From Terriglobia bacterium (GTDB lineage Bacteria; Acidobacteriota; Terriglobia; Terriglobales; Acidobacteriaceae), in assembly GCA_020073525.1 (NCBI GenBank), contig JAIQFA010000004.1:62001-126000 (forward strand): a stretch of 64,000 nucleotides of DNA, in the 5' to 3' direction. The stretch's first letter is position 1; every line of letters starts with the position of its first letter. The notes below the pieces were generated by a model. The model did not search any database and had not been told where the DNA came from. It worked only from the letters and a program-made list of their open reading frames with translations. Shown piece by piece: positions 28,623 to 37,641 of the stretch. The position numbers and the translations under genes are program-made.

Positions 28623-29549
28623 GTGCTAAGGGCGCTCTTCATTGCTCTGTCAGAGAGCCGGTCGCTGCGCGGAATTGCTGAACACTCCCGCTTTGGCCAG
28701 CGCACTTCCGCCCGCTTCGTCGCCGGCAAACAGGTTGCCGATGCAATTCGCGCCGCCGCGGCAATGAATCAAATTGGCGCCGGCGTCTCCATCGACAATC
28801 TGGGCGAAAATGTCACCAATGCTGACGAAGCCCGCGCCAGCGCCCAGCTCTATCACCACCTGCTCGACGAAATCGCCGCCAGCAAACTGAACGCCAATAT
28901 CAGCCTGAAGCTGACTCACATGGGCTTAGACGTGGACCAGGACATGGCCTACGAAATCGTCCGCGGGCTCGTCGCCAAAGCGGCCAGCATGTCGCCAAGG
29001 AATTTCGTTCGCGTCGACATGGAAGGCTCGCCTTACACGCAGCGTACGCTCGACTTTGTACATGAACTCCACCGGGTACCGGGGAACGAGGGCAGCGTGG
29101 GCGCGGTGATCCAGTCGTATATGCGGCGCGCCGAGGCCGACATCGAGAAACTGCTGTCCGAGCGCATCCGCATACGGCTCTGCAAAGGCGCATACAAGGA
29201 GCCCGAAGACATCGCCTTCCAGAAGAAGTCCGAGGTTGACGGCAGCTATGTGAAGCTGATGAAGATCCTGATGAAAAGCGGCGTCTATCATGGGCTGGCG
29301 ACCCACGACGAGGCCATTATTAATGAAGCTAAGGCCTTCGCCACGGGCGAGAACATTCCGCGCGACGCTTTTGAATTCCAAATGCTGCACGGCATCCGGC
29401 GCGATCTGCAGCAGGGCCTGGTCAAAGAGGGCTGGGGCGTGCGCGTCTACATCCCGTTCGGCACCGAGTGGTATCCTTACTTCATGCGGCGGCTGGCAGA
29501 ACGCCCGGCCAACGTCTTGTTCATCGCGAAGAACCTTTTCCGACAGTAA
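28623..29549 (+). CDS. proline dehydrogenase
   Basis: 308 aa; NISLKLTHMGLDVD, RVDMEGSPYTQRTLDF, VIQSYMRRAEADIEKLL, RIRLCKGAYKEPEDIAFQ, FEFQMLHGIR, YIPFGTEWYPYFMRRLAERP. Confidence 0.95.
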   Translation: MLRALFIALSESRSLRGIAEHSRFGQRTSARFVAGKQVADAIRAAAAMNQIGAGVSIDNLGENVTNADEARASAQLYHHLLDEIAASKLNANISLKLTHMGLDVDQDMAYEIVRGLVAKAASMSPRNFVRVDMEGSPYTQRTLDFVHELHRVPGNEGSVGAVIQSYMRRAEADIEKLLSERIRIRLCKGAYKEPEDIAFQKKSEVDGSYVKLMKILMKSGVYHGLATHDEAIINEAKAFATGENIPRDAFEFQMLHGIRRDLQQGLVKEGWGVRVYIPFGTEWYPYFMRRLAERPANVLFIAKNLFRQ

Positions 29550-29645
29550 GGCCTGTGACATCAATCAGTTAGGCATGAATCAGGCAGGCGAGCCCGGATC
29601 TCAGGGGCAGAAACTGCAAATTTTCTTCGCGGCCTTGAAGGGGAT

Positions 29646-29839
29646 TGGCAGGCGTTTTCGTTTTATCAAGTGGAAGCCAACTCGGATTGGATTCAGAGCC
29701 TGCCCCCTCGGCGATGTGCTTGCGTCCAACTGAGAACAAAGGGTCCGTGGCTCGCGACGATCTTGCATCGAGACTCCGGTTTCCACTTCAAATCCTCTGC
29801 GTCGTCACGGGGAAGGGCGACGCGGAGGTTTTTTGTTTT
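29646..29839 (+). ncRNA. candidate structured non-coding RNA ending in an intrinsic terminator
   Basis: Long-range stem AAGTGGAAGCC (29668-29678) / GGTTTCCACTT (29778-29788) plus GGCAGGC/GCCTGCC, followed by terminator at 29794-29839; no convincing ORF. Confidence 0.45.
29794..29839 (+). terminator. intrinsic terminator
   Basis: CCTCTGCGTCGTC-ACGGGGAAG-GGCGACGCGGAGG-TTTTTTGTTTT. Confidence 0.82.
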
Positions 29840-30255
29840 CGACGAGCGGATCGCACCTTTCCCTACCTATACTCCCGTTAAGCTGGATCCCCCCGACGGA
29901 GCTTCTCCTCTCCCTGGTTCCAGTCAGCAACCAAACTCAAATCCAACCCGGCGGTCATCCCGTGTCAACGTGCGGGGAGACTTGCCATATGAAAAGAACA
30001 ATGAAAGCACCGAAAGTTAGAGTCCCAACTATGACCGACTATGGTCGGGATTCTGTCCGTTCTGTTGTTGACCTATCCGCGAATGCGGCCTGGAAACCTA
30101 TGGTCGCCTTGCCTTCTGCCCGCAGCAACGCGGCGGTGGAAACCATCAATGTGGAACGTCGGTAAGCCGCAAGCACCGCTTGCCGAGCACTGATTGCTCA
30201 CCGCCTGATTATGAGGGAAACATCGGGCCGTTAGGGCAGACCCGCAGTTTTTCCC

Positions 30256-30284
30256 TTGACATTGGCGCGTAACACCCCTAAGTT
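30256..30284 (+). promoter_or_regulatory. candidate sigma70-type promoter
   Basis: TTGACA-17 nt-TAAGTT upstream of the 30462 gene, implying a leader of ~170 nt. Confidence 0.5.
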
Positions 30285-30461
30285 GTCAGCAAGATAAGTG
30301 ACAGTAAGCTGTCTTTAACACCCACTTCGCAAGATTCTTCCCTAACTGGCTATTAGGCGTCGCACCCGGCTCGGGCCGTGCGCGGCGTCTGTCCCAAAAC
30401 TCAAACGAGGCGATAGTGCTGTAGCAGACGAGCACGACCTTAAGCCCAAAGGAGAAAGTTC

Positions 30462-32252
30462 GTGAAGAAGACGATTTTGAAGACACTAGCCTCCTTGCTG
30501 TTCGTGTCGCTACTTTCGGTAGGTGCGCACGCTCAGTGGTATGCAACTTGCAGCGCTATAGTCGTAACCTCTGTACCGGCGACATCTGGCTGCGGAGCAG
30601 TTGCTAATAATCCATCGGGTAATACTATACCGGGGGGTGGTACCAAGACGTCCGGGCCTTTCACCATAACAGCGCCGCCGCAGGTTCCACCTGGCAGCAA
30701 TCCCATTTCGATTAGTGTCGTTTTCGATCCCACGACGTATGGCAACTACAATGCCAACGTGCAATTTTCGTATTCGTTCTACACATTAACTGTCAACGTT
30801 ACCGCGACTTACGAAGCGACCAACGTTTTTGACCCGGCATATCAGGTTACATCCATCATCTATGCTGCTCCCGGCAACAAAAGCCAGGATGGATACACCA
30901 ACACAACCACGGATGGCACGACGACGACGATCGGAAGTTCATTTACCTATGGACAGTCGGTCACTTTTTCCGAGGGATTTGGCAACTGTACGACTGGTTG
31001 TATCAGCGCGAGCGAGGCTTTTGGAACCTCAGAAACAACATCGAACAGCACCGCCTTCCAAGAAACCTTCAGCGACGCGATAGGCGTAGCGAACGCCAGC
31101 GGAAGCACCAGTCCAGACGCCATCAATCACAATCTGGATCTATTCCTCATCTGGCTCAATCCGCAAGTTACCGTCTCGGGGGTCCCGCCGGTTCCGTCGA
31201 GCTATAGCGTTGGTATTCAGCCTACGGCCAACGGGCAAACGCCCCTTCCCGACATTCTTGAGGTTGAAGCGCTTGTCATGGAGCCGAACGCCGCGGGGGT
31301 GACAACAGTTCCTGCATCTCTACTGAATCAGCAATATAATCCGGCCACTGGGCAGTACACGCCCGGGTTAGCGGCAATCTGCAAGAATTTAAAGACAGCA
31401 GAATACAATGCGGGAACCTGCACCTTGGCCGACCAATGCGGGTGCGCTCCCACGGACTTCGCGCCCATCCTACAGCAGGACCTACTCCTGTATTACAACG
31501 GCACTTCAAAACCAATCAGTCCCTACCCCAACACTGCAAGTCCTCTTCTTGCGGACACGTCTAGCGAAGCTGCTTGCGGAATTCTTCCCGTCTCCGCCAG
31601 CAACAGCTGCCGCTACGTGCCGGTTCCTAGTGTCCCCAGCAGCACTGTACAGGAGATTGTGACCCTCACAGGGCCAGACTGCCAGGGCTGCGGTGGTAGC
31701 CCCAACACTTTTACCCAAGGGGAGAATCAATCAACGACGGTGACGCAAGGACAGCAAAGTTCGGAGAGCGTGACCGTCAGTGTTAAGGGAGGCATTACTC
31801 TTTTCTCTGAGCAGATTCAAAATATGTGGACATGGACCCAAAGCCAGAGCACAGGCACAACCACTGGTTCCGGAGTCAGTGAGACCGTCACATTAAACAC
31901 CGCAACCGTAGGCTGCAATCAGGACATTCCTGTTTACGAGGACACGGTTTACCATACCTTCGTCTTCCAGCAACCTGGAGGCGCCCAAGGCACCAGTTGC
32001 ACGACGGCGACGGCAACACCAACCTTCTCTCCCGTAGCGGGCACCTACACCACTCCGCAGACCGTAACGATTTCGACTACGACGAGTGGCGCAACGATCT
32101 ACTACACAACCAACGGAACGACACCGACAACTTCCTCTACGAAGTATACAGGCCCGATCACGGTGAGTAAGACGGAGACCGTCAAAGCGATCTCGTTCTT
32201 CACGGGCTGGGCGGCTAGTCCGGTCGGGTCCGCAACCTATACCATCAATTAG
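30462..32252 (+). CDS. large secreted Ser/Thr-rich protein of unknown function with C-terminal chitobiase/beta-hexosaminidase C-terminal-like (Ig-fold) domain
   Basis: 596 aa; signal peptide MKKTILKTLASLLFVSLLSVGAHAQ; RBS AAGGAG; C-term FSPVAGTYTTPQTVTISTTTSGATIYYTTNGTTPT. Confidence 0.8.
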   Translation: MKKTILKTLASLLFVSLLSVGAHAQWYATCSAIVVTSVPATSGCGAVANNPSGNTIPGGGTKTSGPFTITAPPQVPPGSNPISISVVFDPTTYGNYNANVQFSYSFYTLTVNVTATYEATNVFDPAYQVTSIIYAAPGNKSQDGYTNTTTDGTTTTIGSSFTYGQSVTFSEGFGNCTTGCISASEAFGTSETTSNSTAFQETFSDAIGVANASGSTSPDAINHNLDLFLIWLNPQVTVSGVPPVPSSYSVGIQPTANGQTPLPDILEVEALVMEPNAAGVTTVPASLLNQQYNPATGQYTPGLAAICKNLKTAEYNAGTCTLADQCGCAPTDFAPILQQDLLLYYNGTSKPISPYPNTASPLLADTSSEAACGILPVSASNSCRYVPVPSVPSSTVQEIVTLTGPDCQGCGGSPNTFTQGENQSTTVTQGQQSSESVTVSVKGGITLFSEQIQNMWTWTQSQSTGTTTGSGVSETVTLNTATVGCNQDIPVYEDTVYHTFVFQQPGGAQGTSCTTATATPTFSPVAGTYTTPQTVTISTTTSGATIYYTTNGTTPTTSSTKYTGPITVSKTETVKAISFFTGWAASPVGSATYTIN

Positions 32253-32378
32253 GTGTCCGGGGTTGCCAATTCCTGGAGATTCCCCGGCGCGCATCTCGCG
32301 CCGGGGGCTTTTCTGTCGAATCCTCCCAAGTAATGAAGATGTCGCAGCCGGTAGTGTTATGCCTCTGACTTTTCCGCC

Positions 32379-33323
32379 TTACCCTTCCCACACGAACGCG
32401 TCGAACACCCTGGCAGATTCAAATCCGATGCGTTTGTAGAGCGCAATCGCCCGGTCATTCGCTTCGGTAACGGTCAGCGAGATGAAACGGAATCCGCGGT
32501 CGCGAAGACTTTTAGTTGAGGCGGCCAGCATGGCTTCGCCGAGGCCGGCGGAGCGGTATTCGGGAAGCACGCAGACCTGCGTGATATGGCCTACATCAGG
32601 GCGCACCTGCGAGCACAGGATGAGGCCGATCAACGTGCGCGTGCGGCGCTCGAGGACGACGAACGATCCTCGCGGATCGAAAGTGCCGCACCCGGGGAAG
32701 CGCACGATGTTGTTGAGAAAGCGCAACGAGCCGGTCAGCGTCCGGTACTGGTCGTTGATTTCGGAATCGACGTGACCGCGGTAGGCGGCGGTGATCAGGG
32801 CCGCGGCGGACTGGTATTCCTGCTCGGACCACGGACGGATTTCGAACTGCGGCGGGAGCGGCGGTGCGGTGGGCCGATGCCTGCCGATCTCAAAATTCAT
32901 GAAGACACGCGGATGGCGGCTAAAGCCCTGTTGCAGGAACGGGCGCGAGACTTCTCCGGTTGTATGGGTCAGCAACTGCGCCTCCACCCGATGAATGCCG
33001 GGCGACTGCTGCAGGGTTTCGATGACATGTGTGAGCAGGCGTTCTTCAATTTCGTGGCGGTCGGAGCTGCGCCCTCCGTCGCGAACGTACAGGTCGCCGA
33101 TCACTCCCTTGTTCTGCTCGTAAACGAAAAAGGAGTAGCCGAAAATGCTGCCCCGCTCAATGGCGGCGTAGCCGGGAAGAATCTTGGCATCCATGTAGCG
33201 CAGGATCATCTCGGCGGAGGTAGCGTAGTCCCAGGAGAGCAAGCGCGCCCACATGGCGATCTCATCTTCCAGCAGCGGGCGAAGGTCGGCGGAAGAGAAA
33301 TGTCGGAGATCGAGAATTTCCAT
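32379..33323 (-). CDS. GNAT family N-acetyltransferase
   Basis: 314 aa; ITQVCVLPEYRSAGLGEAMLAAS, LTVTEANDRAIALYKRIGFES. Confidence 0.9.
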   Translation of the reverse strand: MEILDLRHFSSADLRPLLEDEIAMWARLLSWDYATSAEMILRYMDAKILPGYAAIERGSIFGYSFFVYEQNKGVIGDLYVRDGGRSSDRHEIEERLLTHVIETLQQSPGIHRVEAQLLTHTTGEVSRPFLQQGFSRHPRVFMNFEIGRHRPTAPPLPPQFEIRPWSEQEYQSAAALITAAYRGHVDSEINDQYRTLTGSLRFLNNIVRFPGCGTFDPRGSFVVLERRTRTLIGLILCSQVRPDVGHITQVCVLPEYRSAGLGEAMLAASTKSLRDRGFRFISLTVTEANDRAIALYKRIGFESARVFDAFVWEG

Positions 33324-33330
33324 AAAAACA

Positions 33331-33388
33331 AGGTCTCAGGTCTTAGGTGTCAGGTCCCAGCTGACGGCTGACGGCTGACGGCTGACAA
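33331..33388. repeat. period-7 array, heptamer family (two sub-arrays of opposite polarity)
   Basis: AGGTCTC AGGTCTT AGGTGTC AGGTCCC then CTGACGG CTGACGG CTGACGG CTGAC; starts 8 nt upstream of the GNAT start codon. Confidence 0.85.
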
Positions 33389-33456
33389 GAATGCGAAACA
33401 CAGAGCTATGCTCCGTCAACACAATTTAGCTAGACTCGCGGCCTTTCAAGGTTTTC

Positions 33457-33487
33457 CTGAGACCTGAGACCTAACACCTGAGACCTT
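33457..33487. repeat. period-7 array, heptamer family
   Basis: TGAGACC TGAGACC TAACACC TGAGACC, abutting the GT39 stop. Confidence 0.85.
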
Positions 33488-33491
33488 TCTT

Positions 33492-35105
33492 TCACCTTCC
33501 CACCCAATACAAATCCAACTTCTGCGCTGGAATACTTGTTAAGTATGATACTCGGCGTCCTGGGACTAGTTGGGCGACTTGGGACTGCGTATTTTGCGCC
33601 GCCACCAGGACGTGGGCCGCGGCCGGGACGTTTCCTTCTTCGTATTTTTGCGCCGGACGGTTGAGATAAAACTCGAGACCGTATTCCTGCACTCGATTGA
33701 GGTGATAGAGCGCTACGGGAACCGGCTCATGCGAAAAGGCTTGAATGCTCTCGGCAATGGGACGCGTGGATTGCGTCGCGTCGATAACGGGTGCGGCGAA
33801 CCGAATGATGGCGGCAACGCTCACCACGACGGCAACCATGGTCAGCGGGCGCAGCAGACGAAGTCCATTGCGTGAGAGAAGCGCGGCGCTCGTGCCCAGC
33901 GCAAGGATTGCCGCAATGGCCGCCGCTACGTAGGTCGTATGCCCCCACACCAGGTGGCGATTCATCGCAATGGAACCTGCGGAGAGCGCGGCAAAGACCA
34001 GCAGTCCGCAGAGAATTCCGTGGGAAGCGGCAAACAGAAGCGAAAATTTTCTCTCTTCGCTGCGGCGGGCGGCGAGATATTCGGCAACCAGGAGAGCCGC
34101 AGCGGGAACGGCGGGCAGGATGTATCCCGGCAGCTTCGATTGCGATGCGCTGAAAAACAGGATGGGCACCAGCATCCAGACGAGAAGAAAGAGCGGCCAT
34201 GAATCTTCCGAACTGGAGAAGGCTTCTTTGCGTTCCGACCAAATCAAGCGGGCACGCTCAGCAACGGCCACGACGAGCACAATCGTCCACGGCATCATGG
34301 CCAACAAGAACACGGGCAGGTAAAACCAGAAGGGCTGGCGGTGGTGGTAGACATCCTGCGAGAAGCGGGCGAGATTGTGTTCGAGGATGAAGACGCGAAA
34401 GAATTCCGGATTCCGTAACTGGACCGCGAGGTACCAGGGCAACATGACGGCGAGGTAGAGGACAATGCCCGGGATCCACAGGGTGCGCGGGATGGCGCGC
34501 CAGTCACGCTTTACGGCAACAAAAAGAAAAAGGATGACCGCGGACAAGGCGGGTGCGACCGGACCTTTCGCCAGCGTTCCCAACGCCAGAAAAATGTAAA
34601 AGGCGGCAAGACAGCCGCGCCGGCCGCTCTCATACCAGGCGTACCAGGCGAGCAATCCAATGGCAAAGCAACTGGCGAGCGGCATGTCGGTCGCGGCGGC
34701 ATGGGCAAATCCAATGACAGCGGCGCAACTGGCTGTAATGAGAGCGCCGTCAAGTTCCCCACCGGGACGGAATCGCCGGAGGAACAAATAAATGACTGCG
34801 ATCAGCATGGCAGCGTCGAACCCGGCAGGCATGCGGGCCGCCTTGTCAGTAACGTTCCCCGCGACCCGGAACGACAGCCTTGCCTGCCAGTAATACAGCA
34901 CCGGCTTTTCGAGCCACGCTTTGCCTTGCAGCGTGGGCGTGATCCAATCGGAGCGATCGAGCATTTCACGCGAAACTTGCGCGTAGCGGGGTTCGTCGGC
35001 GCCGAGCAGTCCAATGGCCCCGAGCCCATAGAAGAAAAGAAATCCGCAGAACGCCGCGAGCAGCAACACATCAGTGCGGGTTCGCGGATTCGTTCCTGGA
35101 TTCAT
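33492..35105 (-). CDS. ArnT-like glycosyltransferase family 39 membrane protein
   Basis: 537 aa polytopic; GLLGADEPRYAQVSREMLDRSDWITPTLQGKAWLEKPVLYYW. Confidence 0.9.
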   Translation of the reverse strand: MNPGTNPRTRTDVLLLAAFCGFLFFYGLGAIGLLGADEPRYAQVSREMLDRSDWITPTLQGKAWLEKPVLYYWQARLSFRVAGNVTDKAARMPAGFDAAMLIAVIYLFLRRFRPGGELDGALITASCAAVIGFAHAAATDMPLASCFAIGLLAWYAWYESGRRGCLAAFYIFLALGTLAKGPVAPALSAVILFLFVAVKRDWRAIPRTLWIPGIVLYLAVMLPWYLAVQLRNPEFFRVFILEHNLARFSQDVYHHRQPFWFYLPVFLLAMMPWTIVLVVAVAERARLIWSERKEAFSSSEDSWPLFLLVWMLVPILFFSASQSKLPGYILPAVPAAALLVAEYLAARRSEERKFSLLFAASHGILCGLLVFAALSAGSIAMNRHLVWGHTTYVAAAIAAILALGTSAALLSRNGLRLLRPLTMVAVVVSVAAIIRFAAPVIDATQSTRPIAESIQAFSHEPVPVALYHLNRVQEYGLEFYLNRPAQKYEEGNVPAAAHVLVAAQNTQSQVAQLVPGRRVSYLTSIPAQKLDLYWVGR

Positions 35106-35117
35106 TCGTAGCGTTCG

Positions 35118-36083
35118 CTAGTTCGTAGGTGAGACCGCTTTTAAAACAATGGGCTCTGCCTGCAGGCGCTCGACAATTCGGGCCACGGCAACCGCCAGCG
35201 GTCCGTCGAGCGAACAACCACTGGCGCACTTGTGACCTCCGCCACCGAAACACTCGGCGACGGTGGAGACGTTGACTTCTCCCTTACTGCGCAGGCTGAT
35301 GCGATAGCGGTGATCGGGAAGTTCACGAAAGAAAACGGCAACCTGCACGTCGGCCATGGAGAGCGCGTAATTGACCAAGCCCTCGCAATCTTCTTCGCGG
35401 GCGCCGAAACGCTGCATCTGTTCCTGCGTCACCCAGATCCAGGCGAGTGGACCTTCGCGATGCAGGTTCGAGAGCGCCGCGCCCAGCAGGCGCATTTTGG
35501 CCGTGGAATGACCGAAATAGATGTGGCGGGCGCAATGCGCGGGGTCCGCTCCGGCCAGCACGAGGTCGCGCGCGACGGTGAACGTGTGCTCGTTGGTGCC
35601 TTCGAACATAAACGATCCCGTGTCGGTCATGAGCGCGGTGTAGAGGCAGGTGGCAATGTCGCGATCGACAGGAACGCACGCACGGCGAGCTAAACGAAAA
35701 ACCAGTTCGGCGGTCGCCATCACGGTGGAATCGATCCAGTTGATGTGGGCGAAGTTCCGGCCGCTCACGTGATGGTCAATGTTGATGAGGAAAGATTCTT
35801 CGAGGCCATCGAGCAGCGTGCGCCGGATGTTGTCGCATTCGAGCAGAATTACGGCGTCGTTTGCGGGAACGGCATCGGACTGAATGGCGCGATCAGCGAA
35901 GGGCAGGTTCTGATAAATGCGAGGAACGCCGTCGTGCATGACGACTTCGGCATCTTTCCCCATTACGCGCAGGATCTGGCCACAGGCGAGGGCCGAGCCG
36001 ATGCCGTCTCCGTCGGGCCGGGCGTGCGAGGTCACCACGAACCGGCGACGCGACCGAATTTCTTGTAGAACACGGTCTAGCAT
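35118..36083 (-). CDS. nrnA: bifunctional oligoribonuclease/PAP phosphatase NrnA (DHH/DHHA1)
   Basis: 321 aa; TSHARPDGDGIGSALA, NIDHHVSGRNFAHINWID, MTDTGSFMFEGT, FGGGGHKCASGCSL. Confidence 0.92.
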   Translation of the reverse strand: MLDRVLQEIRSRRRFVVTSHARPDGDGIGSALACGQILRVMGKDAEVVMHDGVPRIYQNLPFADRAIQSDAVPANDAVILLECDNIRRTLLDGLEESFLINIDHHVSGRNFAHINWIDSTVMATAELVFRLARRACVPVDRDIATCLYTALMTDTGSFMFEGTNEHTFTVARDLVLAGADPAHCARHIYFGHSTAKMRLLGAALSNLHREGPLAWIWVTQEQMQRFGAREEDCEGLVNYALSMADVQVAVFFRELPDHRYRISLRSKGEVNVSTVAECFGGGGHKCASGCSLDGPLAVAVARIVERLQAEPIVLKAVSPTN

Positions 36084-36105
36084 GAGGGTGTTCCAGCTTT
36101 TTTGT

Positions 36106-36167
36106 GTAGAGACGGGGCTTGCCCCGTCTCACTCTGCGTCGGAAGACGCGGCAAGCCGCGTCTCTAC
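36106..36167. repeat. REP-like palindromic element, family A (double hairpin)
   Basis: GTAGAGACGGGGCTTGCCCCGTCTC-ACTCTGCGTCGGAA-GACGCGGCAAGCCGCGTCTCTAC, in the rbfA-nrnA gap. Confidence 0.88.
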
Positions 36168-36185
36168 GGAAAATTTGGTGCCCCT

Positions 36186-36563
36186 TTAGGGGCTCGGAGC
36201 CTTCCGGCTGCGTTTCTTTGCTCGGCCTAGAAGTTCGTCGACCCGTCCCTCCAATTCATCGGCACGATCGATCTGGAAATAAAGCTCGGGAGGGCGGCGC
36301 AGGCGCAGGCGTTCCGCAAGTTCGTGGCGGACATAATTCTTGGCGGCGGCCAGTCCTTCGAGGGTGCGTTCCGCTTCTGTCTCGTCGCCGGCGACATGCA
36401 CCATGACGCGAGCGGAACGCGCGTCGTCGGCCATGACGACGGAACTGACGCTGGCCAGCCCGATGCGAGGATCGCCAAGTTCACCTTCGAGGATGGTTTC
36501 AATCTCCTCCCGGATGGCCTCGCTCAGGCGCCCGCGATGATATTTCTGAGCACGATGCTCCAC
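36186..36563 (-). CDS. rbfA: ribosome-binding factor A
   Basis: 125 aa; ILEGELGDPRIGLASVSSVVMADDARSARVMVHVAGDE, RLRRPPELYFQIDRADE. Confidence 0.9.
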   Translation of the reverse strand: MEHRAQKYHRGRLSEAIREEIETILEGELGDPRIGLASVSSVVMADDARSARVMVHVAGDETEAERTLEGLAAAKNYVRHELAERLRLRRPPELYFQIDRADELEGRVDELLGRAKKRSRKAPSP

Positions 36564-36712
36564 AGCACACCTCGAAGGCAGGAAAACCTGTAAGGATATC
36601 AGAAAGGCTGGCGTCGATCATTGCGAGAATTTCGGGGGTCGTGGCCAATTTCCGTACCACTGCGCTACGAGCTCCGAGCAAGCCGGTTGCCCGCAGCTCG
36701 TGGCTTCTCGCC

Positions 36713-37000
36713 TCACAGAAACTCTACAAACGAGTCCGTAACTTCAGCGCCGGCATTGTTGGCGATGCGGGTGGCGGCACGCTCTACGCTTTTCATCAGC
36801 CCATCAAGATAATCGCGCGAGTGGGAGACGCCAACGACACCGATGGTCGCCTGATTCCACAACGGGCTGGGATCAAGTTCGGCAACCGAAACATTGAACG
36901 CCCCCCGGAGCCGGTCTTTCAGGCTGCGCGTGACCTGACGTTTGTCTTTCAGCGATTGCGCCGCCTCAATGCGGATTTCGAGCGTAAGGAATGCGATCAT
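36713..37000 (-). CDS. DUF503 (YlxP-like) family protein
   Basis: 95 aa from MIAFLTLEIRIEAAQSLKDKRQVTRSLKDRLRGAFNVSVAELD, upstream of rbfA. Confidence 0.88.
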   Translation of the reverse strand: MIAFLTLEIRIEAAQSLKDKRQVTRSLKDRLRGAFNVSVAELDPSPLWNQATIGVVGVSHSRDYLDGLMKSVERAATRIANNAGAEVTDSFVEFL

Positions 37001-37067
37001 GAGATGTTTATACCGTAAATCAGAAACCAGAAGCGATTCTACCTCATTGAGCCAAAAGGGCTTAGAC

Positions 37068-37095
37068 GGCAGAGACACGGCAACGCCGCGTCTCC
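37068..37095. repeat. degenerate REP-like family A element
   Basis: GGCAGAGACACGGCAACGCCGCGTCTCC. Confidence 0.6.
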
Positions 37096-37276
37096 AGGGA
37101 GCTTAATCTATCCCCGCCCCAAAGTTTCGCCCCTTTCTCCGTTTTACTGTGCTACACTAGAAATCGCTAAGTTTGACTCACAGTTAGTTGCAGGCCGGTA
37201 CCGCCAACCAGCGTCACCCCCTCTACAAGCAGCGAATCTTCTCAGCACATTTCAAGATTCAAGAATAGGAACATCA

Positions 37277-37480
37277 ATGGCAGAACAAGGAACAGTGAAG
37301 TGGTTTAACGACGCCAAGGGCTATGGTTTCATCAGCCGTCAAAATGGCGAAGACGTTTTCGTGCATTTCTCCGCTATTCAAGCTGGCGGCTTCAAGAGCC
37401 TGCAAGAAGGCCAAACCGTGCAGTTCGACGTGACCAAGGGCCCCAAAGGCTGGCAAGCGGAGAACGTTACCGCTGTCTAG
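37277..37480 (+). CDS. cspA: cold shock protein (CspA family)
   Basis: 67 aa; [35 protein letters not shown]. Confidence 0.97.
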   Translation: MAEQGTVKWFNDAKGYGFISRQNGEDVFVHFSAIQAGGFKSLQEGQTVQFDVTKGPKGWQAENVTAV

Positions 37481-37512
37481 GTAGCGACAACGATCTCTAA
37501 GTAAAACAAGGT

Positions 37513-37543
37513 GCCCGGGATTCGCAGGAATCCCGGGCATTTT
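37513..37543 (+). terminator. cspA intrinsic terminator
   Basis: GCCCGGGATTC-GCAG-GAATCCCGGGC-ATTTT. Confidence 0.85.
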
Positions 37544-37641
37544 CGCGTCTGGAGGATTGGCCGGCCGCTTCCCGGCGTGATGCATGTCACAGCACTACTC
37601 GTTGGGTCGAGCTATCTTCGCCCCTACGGCGGATACCGTCT

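Noticed and set aside
29989-30165. Small ORF MKRTMKAPKVRVPTMTDYGRDSVRSVVDL...
   Set aside because: A plausible start and partial RBS exist, but no family resemblance and it lies in a structured intergenic region; not supportable without expression or conservation data.
30340-30420. Possible riboswitch in the leader of the 30462 gene
   Set aside because: GC-rich hairpin potential is present (GTCGCACCCGGCTCGGGCCGTGCGCGGC), but no consensus of a known riboswitch class could be identified.
33331-33487. Possible CRISPR array
   Set aside because: Repeat unit is 7 nt with no spacers and no cas genes nearby; it is a tandem heptamer array.
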